Positions 50,272 through 59,403 of a stretch of DNA of 64,000 nt are shown here, in pieces (positions within the stretch are counted from its first letter, which is position 1; every line of letters starts with the position of its first letter). A model generated the notes under the pieces. The model had not been told where the DNA came from. It made no database searches and worked only from the letters and a program-made list of their open reading frames with translations. The stretch is taken from NCBI RefSeq assembly GCF_009687885.1, contig NZ_BLAF01000075.1, positions 35,199 to 99,198 of the forward strand, read 5' to 3'. This DNA is from Acrocarpospora pleiomorpha. Its GTDB lineage: Bacteria; Actinomycetota; Actinomycetes; Streptosporangiales; Streptosporangiaceae. The translations under genes were made by a program, and so were the position numbers.

Positions 50272-52172
50272 CACAAGGTCCCTACGACGAACCAGGCACC
50301 GGCCAGGATGGCGGCGCCGACGAAAATGGACAGCGCGTACGAGCGGACGTAGCCGGTCTGGATCCGGCGCAGCCGCCCTGACGAGCCGCCGATGGTCGCC
50401 GCCAGGCCGTTCACCAGGCCGTCCACGCCGCGGTTGTCGAACCAGACGGCGAGCCGGGTCAGCCACTGGCCCGGCCGCATGAACAGCGCCTCGTTGAGGG
50501 CGTCGCCGTACAGGTCGCGGCGGGCGAAGGTGGTGAGGAACGAGCCGCGCGGGGCGAGGGCGGGAACCTCCTGGCGGCCGTACTTAAGCCAGGCGTAGCC
50601 GGCGCCGACGGCGACCAGCGCGAGGGTGGCCAGGCCGACCGGGGTGAACAGGTGGAAGGCGGGCAGCCTGTCAGGCTGGCCCACCGCCGGCCCGAGGAAG
50701 ATCATGAAATTGTTGCCCACGATCAGGAAGGCGCCCAGCCCGGCCGAGCCGATGGCGAGCAGGATCAGCGGCCAGGTCATCACGGCCGGGGACTCGTGCG
50801 GCTTGACGCCCTCCTCCCAGCGGCGCTCCCCGAAGAAGGTCATGAAGACCACCCGGGACATGTAGAAGCCGGTGATGCCGGCGCCGACGACGGCCAGCCA
50901 GCCGAGGATCGCGTTGTGCTCCATCGCGGTCTCGATGATGCCGTCCTTGGTGAAGTAGCCGGACAGCAGCGGGAACCCGATGATCGCCAGGTAGCCGATC
51001 ACGAAGGTGAGGAAGGTGATCGGCATGAACGTGCGGAGGCCGCCGTACTTGCGCATGTCGACCTGGTCGTTCATGCCGTGCATGACCGAGCCGGCGCCGA
51101 GGAACAGGTTGGCCTTGAAGAAGCCGTGCGTGATCAGGTGCGCGATGGCGAAGGCGTAGCCGACGGGGCCCAGGCCGGCGGCGAGCATCATGTAGCCGAT
51201 CTGCGACATCGTGGACCCGGCGAGGGCCTTCTTGATGTCGTCCTTGGCGGTACCGATGATCGCACCGGCGAGCAGCGTGGCCACGCCGACGATGGTCACG
51301 ACCAGGGAGGCCGTGCCGTCGCCCGGGAAGAAGGCCGCGCCGGAGCGGACCACCAGGTAGACGCCCGCGGTGACCATGGTGGCGGCGTGGATGAGGGCGG
51401 AGACCGGGGTCGGGCCCTCCATCGCGTCCAGCAACCAGGACTGCAGGGGCAGCTGGGCCGACTTGCCGCACGCGCCGAGCAGGAGCAGCAGCCCGATCGC
51501 GGTGACCGTGCCCTCCGAGGCCCCACCGGCCTTGGCGAAGACCTCGCCGAAGGCGACGGAACCGAACGAGGTGAAGATGATGAAGATCGCGATGAGCAGG
51601 CCGAAGTCGCCGACCCGGTTCACCACGAAGGCCTTCTTGGCCGCCGTCGCCGCGCTCGGCTTGAACTGCCAGAACCCGATCAGCAGGTACGACGCCAGGC
51701 CGACGCCCTCCCAGCCGACGAACAGGGCGACGTAGTTGTCGGCCAGCACGAGCAGCAGCATGGCCGCCACGAACAGGTTCAGGTAACCGAAGAACCTGCG
51801 CCGGTCCAGGTCGTGCGACATGTAGCCGATCGAGTAGATGTGGATCAGCGCGCCGACCCCGGTGATCAGCAACGCGAACGAGATCGACAGCGGGTCGATC
51901 AGCAGCCCCATGTCGGCCACGCCGGGAATGAACTCATACAGCGACACGCCGCGACGGCGCTCCCCGGGCGCGAACCCCAGCATCTGGACGAACGCCAGCA
52001 CCGCCACCACGAACGACGCCAAGACCATCAGCACGCCGAAGTAGTGGCCGAACTTGTTGGTACGGCGACCGCCCAGCAGCAGGACCGCGGCCCCGAGCAG
52101 CGGCAGCGCGATCATGAGCCAGCCGACCCCGATCACACCGCCCGGGTTCGAGATGATCTCAGCGGGTTCCAC
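50271..52172 (-). CDS. nuoL: NADH-quinone oxidoreductase subunit L
   Basis: This 633-residue distal antiporter-like subunit has the long C-terminal lateral helix (region after about 560). Hallmarks are YMSHDLDRRRFFGYLNLF, LFVGWEGVGLASYLLIGFW, ACGKSAQLPLQSWLLDAMEG, GTAKDDIKKALAGSTMSQIGYM and LSGYFTKDGIIE. The GTG at 52172 is preferred because GAGGTG lies three bases upstream; a GTG two codons earlier (52178) lies inside that ribosome site. It is ten bases after the nuoK stop. Confidence 0.97.
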   Translation of the reverse strand: MEPAEIISNPGGVIGVGWLMIALPLLGAAVLLLGGRRTNKFGHYFGVLMVLASFVVAVLAFVQMLGFAPGERRRGVSLYEFIPGVADMGLLIDPLSISFALLITGVGALIHIYSIGYMSHDLDRRRFFGYLNLFVAAMLLLVLADNYVALFVGWEGVGLASYLLIGFWQFKPSAATAAKKAFVVNRVGDFGLLIAIFIIFTSFGSVAFGEVFAKAGGASEGTVTAIGLLLLLGACGKSAQLPLQSWLLDAMEGPTPVSALIHAATMVTAGVYLVVRSGAAFFPGDGTASLVVTIVGVATLLAGAIIGTAKDDIKKALAGSTMSQIGYMMLAAGLGPVGYAFAIAHLITHGFFKANLFLGAGSVMHGMNDQVDMRKYGGLRTFMPITFLTFVIGYLAIIGFPLLSGYFTKDGIIETAMEHNAILGWLAVVGAGITGFYMSRVVFMTFFGERRWEEGVKPHESPAVMTWPLILLAIGSAGLGAFLIVGNNFMIFLGPAVGQPDRLPAFHLFTPVGLATLALVAVGAGYAWLKYGRQEVPALAPRGSFLTTFARRDLYGDALNEALFMRPGQWLTRLAVWFDNRGVDGLVNGLAATIGGSSGRLRRIQTGYVRSYALSIFVGAAILAGAWFVVGTL

Positions 52173-52181
52173 GGTCACCTC

Positions 52182-52478
52182 TTAGTGCTTCAGCAGGCTG
52201 GCGTCGTCGACGGACGCGGACCTGCGGGTTCGGAAGATCGTCACGATGATGGCCAGCCCCACGACGACCTCGGCGGCCGCCACGATCATCACGAAGAAGG
52301 CGATGACCTGGCCCTCGATGTTCCCGTGCTGGCGGGCGAAGGTGACGAACGCCAGGTTGCAGGCGTTGAGCATGAGCTCCACGCACATGAAGACCACGAT
52401 GGCGTTGCGCCGGGTCAGCACGCCGATGCCGCCGATCGCGAACAGCAGCGCGGACAGGACCAGGTAATGGGTGGTCAC
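52182..52478 (-). CDS. nuoK: NADH-quinone oxidoreductase subunit K
   Basis: This 98-residue subunit has three membrane helices, HYLVLSALLFAIGGIGVLTR, VVFMCVELMLNACNLAFVTF (with the conserved membrane Glu) and MIVAAAEVVVGLAIIVTIFR (second Glu). It is the MrpC-like part of the proton path. It overlaps nuoJ as GTGA. Confidence 0.97.
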   Translation of the reverse strand: MTTHYLVLSALLFAIGGIGVLTRRNAIVVFMCVELMLNACNLAFVTFARQHGNIEGQVIAFFVMIVAAAEVVVGLAIIVTIFRTRRSASVDDASLLKH

Positions 52479-53230
52479 TTGGAGTTCTCCCCTTCCGTGA
52501 TCTCCGCGACGGGAGCCTCGGCCTCGATGGGTTCCTCCGTGTGCCGCGTCAGGTGCCGGTTGACCGACAGCTTGGAGATCGTGCCGTCAGGAAGCAGCGC
52601 GGGCATGTCGATGGCGTTGTGCCGGGCGTACGTGCCGGGGCCAGGCAGCGGGGCCGGGTTGGCGCCGGTCTCGCCGAACGCCGCGAACCGGGCGCGGGAC
52701 AGGTCCTTCTGGGTCGCCTTCGGCTCGGCGCGCTCCCGGTGCGCGAGCACCATCGCCCCCAGCGCCGCCGTGATCAGCAGCGCCGAGGTGACCTCGAACG
52801 CGAAGACGTACCGCGTGAAGATGGACTCGGCGAGGGAGGGCACATTGCCGACCTGGTTGACCGCGCCCAGGCCCTTCGGCGCGGCGAAGACCACGTTGCC
52901 GAAGCCGAGCGCGAGCAGCGCCGCGAAGCCGAGGCCGGCGATGAAGGCCCAGAAGCGCTGGCCGCGCAGGGTCTCCACCAGCGAGTCCGAGGAGTCCACG
53001 CCGACCAGCATGAGCACGAACAGGAACAGCATCATGACCGCGCCGGTGTAGACGATGATCTGCACCGCCGCCAGGAACGGCGCGTCCTGCACCGCGTAGA
53101 GCACCGCCAGCGAGAGCATCACCACGCCGAGCATCAGCGCGGAGTAGACCGCCTTGCGGCTGAAGACGAGCCCGAGCGCGGCGGCGACGGAGACCACCGC
53201 CAGCACCCAGAACGTGACCGTCTCACCCAT
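52475..53230 (-). CDS. nuoJ: NADH-quinone oxidoreductase subunit J
   Basis: This 251-residue subunit has five membrane helices and the conserved third helix AAVQIIVYTGAVMMLFLFVL with its pi-bulge Tyr/Gly. A hydrophilic C-terminal tail of about 85 residues makes it longer than the E. coli protein (184 residues), as is usual in actinomycetes. Its start overlaps the end of nuoI by 8 bp. Confidence 0.96.
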   Translation of the reverse strand: MGETVTFWVLAVVSVAAALGLVFSRKAVYSALMLGVVMLSLAVLYAVQDAPFLAAVQIIVYTGAVMMLFLFVLMLVGVDSSDSLVETLRGQRFWAFIAGLGFAALLALGFGNVVFAAPKGLGAVNQVGNVPSLAESIFTRYVFAFEVTSALLITAALGAMVLAHRERAEPKATQKDLSRARFAAFGETGANPAPLPGPGTYARHNAIDMPALLPDGTISKLSVNRHLTRHTEEPIEAEAPVAEITEGENSK

Positions 53231-53741
53231 TGTCGCGTCCCAACCGGTAGTAGTCCTCTTCGGTCTCCCCGAGGCGCATCGGATGCGGCGGCTGCTCCAT
53301 GCCGGCCATCAGCGGGGCGAGCAGCATCTCCTTGGTGTAGATGAGCGACTCGCGGGTGGTGTCGGCCAGCTCGTACTCGTTGGTCATCGTGAGCGCCCGG
53401 GTCGGGCACGCTTCGATGCACAGGCCGCACAGGATGCACCGCAGGTAGTTGATCTGGTAGGTCCGGCCATACCGCTCGCCCGGCGAGTAGCGTTCCTCGT
53501 CGGTGTTGTCGCCGCCCTCCACGAAGATGGCGTCGGCCGGGCAGGCCCAGGCGCACAGCTCGCAGCCGACGCACTTCTCCAGGCCGTCCGGCCAGCGGTT
53601 GAGCTGGTGCCGCCCGTGGAAGCGGGGCGCCGTGGGGCGCTTCTCCTCCGGGTAGTTGACCGTGATCGGCTTCTTGAAGATGTGATGGAAGGTGACACCG
53701 AACCCTTTGACCGGATTCAGGAAGTCGAAGAACTTAGACAC
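53223..53741 (-). CDS. nuoI: NADH-quinone oxidoreductase subunit I
   Basis: This 172-residue peripheral-arm subunit has two [4Fe-4S] motifs, CVGCELCAWACPADAI and CILCGLCIEACPTRAL, which hold clusters N6a and N6b and carry electrons toward NuoB. A short amphipathic N-terminus (FDFLNPVKGFGVTFHHIFKK) docks it to the membrane arm. A GTG start overlaps the nuoH stop by 8 bp. Confidence 0.97.
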   Translation of the reverse strand: MSKFFDFLNPVKGFGVTFHHIFKKPITVNYPEEKRPTAPRFHGRHQLNRWPDGLEKCVGCELCAWACPADAIFVEGGDNTDEERYSPGERYGRTYQINYLRCILCGLCIEACPTRALTMTNEYELADTTRESLIYTKEMLLAPLMAGMEQPPHPMRLGETEEDYYRLGRDNG

Positions 53742-55080
53742 TGGGGACCTCCTTGCGATTAGCCCCGTGGTAATGCGGCAGGTCCAGAGCCGGCACCGGG
53801 AACCCGCCGGCTTCCGGCCGGTCCCGAAGGCGCTCGAACTCCTCCTCCACCTGCGCGGCCCGCTCCTCGCGCCGCCGCTGCAGCACGGTGTCGAACCGGA
53901 AGTAGACGATCATCGCGCCCACCACCACGACCGCCATCACCGTGATCACCAGCGGGCTGTTGTCCACCCGCAGCGCGCGGAAGCTGGCGACCGCGAGGAT
54001 CCAGGCCAGGTTCAGCGGGATCAGGACCTTCCAGCCGAAGTGCATCAGCTGGTCGTAGCGGACCCGGGGCAGCGAGGCGCGGACCCAGATGAAGAAGCAG
54101 AAGATCAGCACCATCTTGATGAAGAACCAGAGCATCGGCCACCAGCCGACGTTGGCGCCGTCCCACAGCGAGATCGGCCAGGGGGCCCGCCAGCCGCCGA
54201 GGAACAGCGTGGTCGCGACGCCGGAGACGACGAACACGTTCACGTACTCGGCCAGCATGAACATGGCGAACTTCAGCGAGGAGGAGTACTCGGTGTGGAA
54301 GCCGCCGACCAGCTCGCCCTCGCCTTCCGGCAGGTCGAACGGGACCCGGTTGGTCTCGCCGAGCATGGTCAGCGCGTAGATCAGGAAGGACGGGAGCAGC
54401 AGGATCGCGTACCAGGACGGCAGCGGGATCTCCAGGCTGCCGAGGGGGAACGTGCCGCCGTCGGCCTGCTTGGCGACGATCTCCGAGGTGGACAGGGTGC
54501 CCGCGTAGAGGAAGACGGCCACGAAGGACAGGCCCATCGCGATCTCGTACGAGACCACCTGCGCGCTGGACCGCAACCCACCCAGGATCGCGTACGGCGA
54601 GCGCGACGCCCACCCCGCGAGCACGATCCCGTACACCCCGATCGAGGCCATGGCCAGGATGAGCAGCACCGCCACCGGCAGGTCGGTCAGCTGCAGCGGC
54701 GTCTTCTCCCCGAACATGGACACGACCGGCCCGAACGGGATCACGGAGAACGCCAGGAAGGCCGGCACCGCGATGATCACCGGCGCCAGGAAGTAGATCA
54801 CCTTGTCGACCTTGCGCGGCATCAGGTCTTCCTTCAGCCCCATCTTCAGGCCGTCGGCGACGGTCTGCAGCAGACCGAACTTGCCCGCCCGGTTGGGGCC
54901 GTAGCGGTGCTGCATGCGCGAGATGAGCTTGCGCTCGGTCCACACGCCGAACAGCACGCCGAGCATCAGGACGGCGAAGATGAACACGGCCTTGATGATG
55001 CTGATCCACAACGGATCGTGGCCGAAGTCCGCCAGCGTGGGCCCGGGGCTCGTGGACGCCGGGCTGACTAGGAAGGTCAT
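53734..55080 (-). CDS. nuoH: NADH-quinone oxidoreductase subunit H
   Basis: This 448-residue membrane subunit forms the quinone-entry site. It has GVWTERKLISRMQHRYGPNR, GLKEDLMPRKVDK, SPYAILGGLRSSAQVVSYEI and the acidic loop ETNRVPFDLPEGEGELVGGF. A hydrophilic C-terminal extension of about 60 residues (RRREERAAQVEEEFERLRDR) exceeds the E. coli protein and is typical of actinobacteria. The ATG overlaps the nuoG stop (ATGA). Confidence 0.97.
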   Translation of the reverse strand: MTFLVSPASTSPGPTLADFGHDPLWISIIKAVFIFAVLMLGVLFGVWTERKLISRMQHRYGPNRAGKFGLLQTVADGLKMGLKEDLMPRKVDKVIYFLAPVIIAVPAFLAFSVIPFGPVVSMFGEKTPLQLTDLPVAVLLILAMASIGVYGIVLAGWASRSPYAILGGLRSSAQVVSYEIAMGLSFVAVFLYAGTLSTSEIVAKQADGGTFPLGSLEIPLPSWYAILLLPSFLIYALTMLGETNRVPFDLPEGEGELVGGFHTEYSSSLKFAMFMLAEYVNVFVVSGVATTLFLGGWRAPWPISLWDGANVGWWPMLWFFIKMVLIFCFFIWVRASLPRVRYDQLMHFGWKVLIPLNLAWILAVASFRALRVDNSPLVITVMAVVVVGAMIVYFRFDTVLQRRREERAAQVEEEFERLRDRPEAGGFPVPALDLPHYHGANRKEVPSV

Positions 55081-57470
55081 GGCCGCTCCTGTTGGCCGAT
55101 GATGGTAACGAGGTCCCCGGCCGCGGCCCGCAGGTCGCGGGTGGCCGAGACGCCGCCCGAGTTCGCGGGCACCCAGACCACCCGGTCCGGCAGGTCGGCG
55201 ACGCGCACCGGCAGCGTCACGCCGTTGACCGTGACCTTGTCCTGGGCGCCGATCTCGGCGGCGGTGGCCTCCGACAGCAGCGCGACCGCCTCGCGGGCGG
55301 TGCCCGCCAGATACGGCTCGCCGTCCTGGAGCTTCCCGTCGTCGAGCAGCAGCCGCCAGGTGGCCAGCACCGCCTGCCCGGCCCGCGGGACCGCGCCGGA
55401 CCCGCCGATCAGGACGGGCGCGGCCTGCCGGGAGCCCTTCCAGGCGCCGAGCCCGCCCAGCTCGCGGCGGACCGCGGCGACGTCGGGCAGGGCCAGGTGC
55501 ACGTCCATGTGGTCGGCCAGCGCGACGATGGCCCGCAGGTCGCTCATCCCGCCGGGCTGGGGGACGGCGGCCTCGAAGGAGCGCCCGCGCCCCTCCCAGT
55601 CCACGAACGTCCCGGCCTTCTCGGCGACCGCGGCCACCGGGAACACCACGTCGGCGCGGTCGGTGACCGCGCTGGCCCGGATCTCCAGGCTGACGATGAA
55701 CGGGGTGTTCTCCAGGGCCCGCAGCGCGAGGTCGGGGTCGGGCAGGTCGTCGGGGTCGACGCCCGCGACGATCAGCGCGTCCAGCTCCTCGTCGAGGGCG
55801 GCGCGCAGGATGCCGGAGGTGTCGCGTCCGGGGGTTTCCGGGAGCGACGTGACGTTCCAGGCCCTGGCCACTTCGGCGCGGGCGTTGGCGTCGCCGACCG
55901 GACGCCCTATCGGCAGCAGGTTGGGCAGCGCGCCCGCTTCGAGCGCGCCGCGCTCGCCCGCCCGCCGGGGCACCCAGGCGATCCTGGCGCTGGTCGAGCG
56001 GGCCAGCCGGAGCAGCGCCGACAGCGCGCCGCGGGTTCCGGCGAGCCGCTCGCCGACCAGGATGATCGCGCCCTCGGGGATCGTGCCGCCGCTGTTGGTC
56101 AGCTCGCCGATCACCTCGGCCTCTTCGCCGGGGACGGTCCTGATCAGGGTGCCGCCCATCTTGGCCAGGCCGGGCGTGGCGAAGGGGGCCAGCGCGTACA
56201 CGCGCAGCCCCTTCTTCTGGTGCGCCTTCCTGAGCCGCAGGAAGACGATCGGCGACTCCTCCTCCGGCTCGAACCCGGCCAGCAGCACGGCGGGCGCGCT
56301 CTCCAGGTCGGCGTAGGAGATCTCGATGCCCTTCCCGGCCACCGCGTGGGCCAGGAATTCGGCTTCCTCGGCGGAGTGCGGCCTGGCCCGGAAGTCGATG
56401 TCGTTGGTGCCGAGGGCGACCCGGGCGAACTTGCTGTAGGCGTACGCGTCCTCGACCGTGACCCGGCCGCCGACCAGCACGCCCGCGCGGCGACCGGCCA
56501 GACCGGCGGCGGCCACCGACAGGGCCTCCGGCCAGGAGGCCGGGACGAGCACGCCGTCGGCGTTGCGGACCAGCGGGGTGCGCAGCCGGTCGGGCTCGGT
56601 GGCGTAGGTGAACGCCCACCGGCCCTTGTCGCAGTTCCACTCCTCGTTGACCTGCGGGTCGTCCCCGGCCAGGCGGCGGGTGACCTTGCCGCGGCGGTGG
56701 TCGGTGCGCAGCGAGCAGCCGGAGGCGCAGTGCTCGCACGCGCTGGGCGTGGAGACCAGGTCGAACGGCCGCGACTGGAACCGGTAGGCCGCGCCGGTGA
56801 GCGCTCCCACCGGGCAGATCTGGATGGTGTTGCCGGAGAAGTAGGACTGGAACGGCTCGCCCTCGGCGACCGCGACCTGCTCCTTGGCGCCGCGCTCGAA
56901 GAACTCGATGAACGGGTCACCGGCGATCTGGTCGGAGAAGCGCAGGCAGCGGGCGCACTGCACGCAGCGTTCCCGGTCCAGCAGCACCTCGGTGGAGAGC
57001 GGGATCGGCTTGGGGAAGGTGCGCTTCTGCTCCTGGAAGCGGGATTCGCCCTGCCCGTTGGACATGGCCTGGTTCTGCAGCGGGCACTCGCCGCCCTTGT
57101 CGCAGACCGGGCAGTCCAGCGGGTGGTTGAGCAGCAGCATCTCCATCACGCCGCGCTGCGCCTTCTCGGCGACCGGCGAGGTGAGCTGGCTCTGCACGAC
57201 CATGCCCTCGGCCACCTCGATGGCGCAGGACGGCTGCGGCTTGGGGAAGCCCCGGCCGTTGCCCGCGTCGGTGATGTCCACCAGGCACTGGCGGCAGTTG
57301 GCCGCCGGGTCGAGCAGCGGATGGTCGCAGAACCGGGGGATCTGGATCCCCAGCAGCTCGGCCGCCCGTATGATCATCGTGCCCTTGGGCACGCTGACCT
57401 GGAAGCCGTCGATGGTGAGGGTCACCATGTCCACGGCCGCCAGCTCGGGCTGTGTTGCTTGGATGGTCAC
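55077..57470 (-). CDS. nuoG: NADH-quinone oxidoreductase subunit G
   Basis: This 797-residue subunit begins with a ferredoxin-like domain (CDHPLLDPAANCRQC, [2Fe-2S]). It then has the His-ligated cluster HPLDCPVCDKGGECPLQNQ, a two-cluster segment (CVQCARCLRFSDQIAG, later ICPVGAL) and the molybdopterin-oxidoreductase-like domain with CEHCASGC...CDKGRW, which supports the extra N7 cluster. Electrons pass from NuoF/E through it to NuoI. The GTG start overlaps nuoF (GTGA). Confidence 0.97.
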   Translation of the reverse strand: MTIQATQPELAAVDMVTLTIDGFQVSVPKGTMIIRAAELLGIQIPRFCDHPLLDPAANCRQCLVDITDAGNGRGFPKPQPSCAIEVAEGMVVQSQLTSPVAEKAQRGVMEMLLLNHPLDCPVCDKGGECPLQNQAMSNGQGESRFQEQKRTFPKPIPLSTEVLLDRERCVQCARCLRFSDQIAGDPFIEFFERGAKEQVAVAEGEPFQSYFSGNTIQICPVGALTGAAYRFQSRPFDLVSTPSACEHCASGCSLRTDHRRGKVTRRLAGDDPQVNEEWNCDKGRWAFTYATEPDRLRTPLVRNADGVLVPASWPEALSVAAAGLAGRRAGVLVGGRVTVEDAYAYSKFARVALGTNDIDFRARPHSAEEAEFLAHAVAGKGIEISYADLESAPAVLLAGFEPEEESPIVFLRLRKAHQKKGLRVYALAPFATPGLAKMGGTLIRTVPGEEAEVIGELTNSGGTIPEGAIILVGERLAGTRGALSALLRLARSTSARIAWVPRRAGERGALEAGALPNLLPIGRPVGDANARAEVARAWNVTSLPETPGRDTSGILRAALDEELDALIVAGVDPDDLPDPDLALRALENTPFIVSLEIRASAVTDRADVVFPVAAVAEKAGTFVDWEGRGRSFEAAVPQPGGMSDLRAIVALADHMDVHLALPDVAAVRRELGGLGAWKGSRQAAPVLIGGSGAVPRAGQAVLATWRLLLDDGKLQDGEPYLAGTAREAVALLSEATAAEIGAQDKVTVNGVTLPVRVADLPDRVVWVPANSGGVSATRDLRAAAGDLVTIIGQQERP

Positions 57471-58753
57471 TTGGGCCCCCACACAGTTGACAGTGCGGGA
57501 TCGAACGGACAGCCGCCGATCTCGAAGTGCTTCAGGTATTCATCGCGGAAGTACTTGACCGACGAGTGAATCGGGCTCGTCGCGCCGTCACCCAACGCGC
57601 AAAATGAGCGCCCAAGGATGTTGTCCGCGATGTCGGTGATGGTAGCGAGATCCTCTTCGCCGCCCTGGCCCGCCTCCAGCCGCTTGAGCACCTGCTTAAG
57701 CCAGTAGGTGCCCTCCCGGCAGGGGGTGCACTTGCCGCAGGACTCGTGCGCGTAGAACTCGGTCCAGCGCAGCGTCGCCCGCAGCACGCAGGTCGTCTCG
57801 TCGAAGATCTGGAGCGCCCGGGTGCCGAGCATGGAGCCCTTCGCGCCGACCGACTCGAAGTCGAGCGGCACGTCCAGGTGCTCGTCGGTGAAGATCGGCG
57901 TCGACGAACCGCCGGGGGTCCAGAACTTGAGCCGGTGGCCTTCGCGAATTCCGCCCGCCATGTCGAGCAGCTCCCGCAGCGTGATGCCCAGCGGGGCTTC
58001 GTACTGCCCCGGCCTGGTCACGTGGCCGCTCAGCGAGAAGATGCCGAAGCCCTTGGACTTCTCGGTGCCCATCCCCGCGAACCAGTCCGCGCCGTTGGCG
58101 ATGATGGACGGCACCGAGGCGATGGATTCGACGTTGTTGATGACCGTCGGGGCCGCGTAGAGACCCGCCACCGCCGGGAACGGCGGCTTGAGCCTGGGCT
58201 GCCCGCGGAACCCTTCCAGCGAGTCCAGCAAGGCGGTCTCTTCCCCGCAGATGTACGCCCCTGCGCCGGAATGCACTACGAGTTCGAGGTCGAACCCGGA
58301 CCCCATGATCCCCGTCCCCAGGAACCCCTTCTCGTACGCCTCCCGCACCGCCGCGTGCAACCGCCGGATCACGTGCAGAACCTCACCACGCACGTAGATG
58401 AACGCGTGGTTGGCCCGGATCGCGTACGCGGTGATGATGATGCCCTCGACCAGCGCATGCGGGTTGGCCATCATGAGCGGGATGTCCTTGCAGGTCCCCG
58501 GCTCAGATTCGTCGGCATTCACCACCAGGTAATGCGGCTTGCCGTCATTTTGTGGGATAAATCCCCACTTCATGCCGGTTGGGAAGCCCGCGCCGCCACG
58601 ACCCCGCAGGCCGGAGTCCTTGACCGCCTGGATGATCGTGTCCGGGTCCATGCCCAGCGCCTTCTTGGCCGCCGAGTAGTCGCCGTACCCCTCCAGGGTG
58701 AAGGAGTTCGGCAGGTCCCAGTTCTTGGTCAGGATCGGGGTGAGCGTCGTCAC
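57467..58753 (-). CDS. nuoF: NADH-quinone oxidoreductase subunit F
   Basis: This 428-residue NADH-binding subunit has the nucleotide/FMN loops SGLRGRGGAGFPTGMKW, VNADESEPGTCKD, GAGAYICGEETALLDSLEG and the [4Fe-4S] N3 ligands ESCGKCTPCREGTYWL with a final Cys in FCALGDGATSP. It accepts hydride from NADH. The GTG start overlaps the nuoE stop. Confidence 0.98.
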   Translation of the reverse strand: MTTLTPILTKNWDLPNSFTLEGYGDYSAAKKALGMDPDTIIQAVKDSGLRGRGGAGFPTGMKWGFIPQNDGKPHYLVVNADESEPGTCKDIPLMMANPHALVEGIIITAYAIRANHAFIYVRGEVLHVIRRLHAAVREAYEKGFLGTGIMGSGFDLELVVHSGAGAYICGEETALLDSLEGFRGQPRLKPPFPAVAGLYAAPTVINNVESIASVPSIIANGADWFAGMGTEKSKGFGIFSLSGHVTRPGQYEAPLGITLRELLDMAGGIREGHRLKFWTPGGSSTPIFTDEHLDVPLDFESVGAKGSMLGTRALQIFDETTCVLRATLRWTEFYAHESCGKCTPCREGTYWLKQVLKRLEAGQGGEEDLATITDIADNILGRSFCALGDGATSPIHSSVKYFRDEYLKHFEIGGCPFDPALSTVWGPK

Positions 58754-59403
58754 TTGGGAGCCTCCCAGCCGTTGGCCTTGGCGATCCGCAGGCCCTCCAG
58801 CGACGGACCGGCGGCCGAGGGGCCGTCACCGGCGAGGCCGTCGGGGATTCCGGCGAGGATGCGCGAGGCGTCCTTGAACGAGCAGAGCTTCTTCGGGCCG
58901 CGGGTCGGCGTGATGTCCTTGCCGTCCCGCAGGTCGTCCACCAGCTGCTTGGCCGACGCCGGGGTCTGGTTGTCGAAGAACTCCCAGTTGACCATCATCA
59001 CCGGCGCGAAGTCGCAGGCCGCGTTGCACTCGATCCGCTCCAGCGAGACCTTGCCGTCGGCCGTGGTCTCGTCGGCGCCGATGCCCATGTGCTCGGTGAG
59101 CTCCGACCAGATCTGGTCGCCGCCCATCACCGCGCAGAGCGTGTTGATGCACACCCCGACGTGGTACTCCCCGGCGGGCTTGCGCCGGTACATCGTGTAG
59201 AACGTCGAGACGCCGACCACCTCGGCCTTGGACAGGCCGAGCATCTCCGCGCAGAACTCGTGACCGTCGTCGGAGACGTAGCCGTCCTCGGACTGCACCA
59301 GATGCAGCAGCGGCAGCAGCGCCGACCGCGCCTTCGGGTAGCGGCCGATGATCTCCTTGGCGTCGGTCTCCAGACGCTCGCGGACCTCGGGCGAGTAGGT
59401 CAC
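58750..59403 (-). CDS. nuoE: NADH-quinone oxidoreductase subunit E
   Basis: This 217-residue thioredoxin-like subunit binds the [2Fe-2S] cluster N1a through Cys in GVCINTLCAVMGG and ECNAACDFAP. It also has VSTFYTMYRRKPAGEYHVGV. The start is the GTG at 59403 that overlaps the nuoD stop; a longer frame to 59814 lies inside nuoD. The last 40 residues extend past the E. coli end. Confidence 0.97.
   Translation of the reverse strand: MTYSPEVRERLETDAKEIIGRYPKARSALLPLLHLVQSEDGYVSDDGHEFCAEMLGLSKAEVVGVSTFYTMYRRKPAGEYHVGVCINTLCAVMGGDQIWSELTEHMGIGADETTADGKVSLERIECNAACDFAPVMMVNWEFFDNQTPASAKQLVDDLRDGKDITPTRGPKKLCSFKDASRILAGIPDGLAGDGPSAAGPSLEGLRIAKANGWEAPK

Noticed and set aside
48823..53051. Long plus-strand open frames (509 and 799 codons) opposite nuoM, nuoL and nuoK/J
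   Set aside because: Antisense shadows of strongly conserved complex I genes.
55092..57569. 825-codon open frame on the plus strand opposite nuoG and part of nuoF
   Set aside because: High-GC antisense shadow of nuoG; the translation is repetitive Gly/Arg/Asp/Val without motifs.
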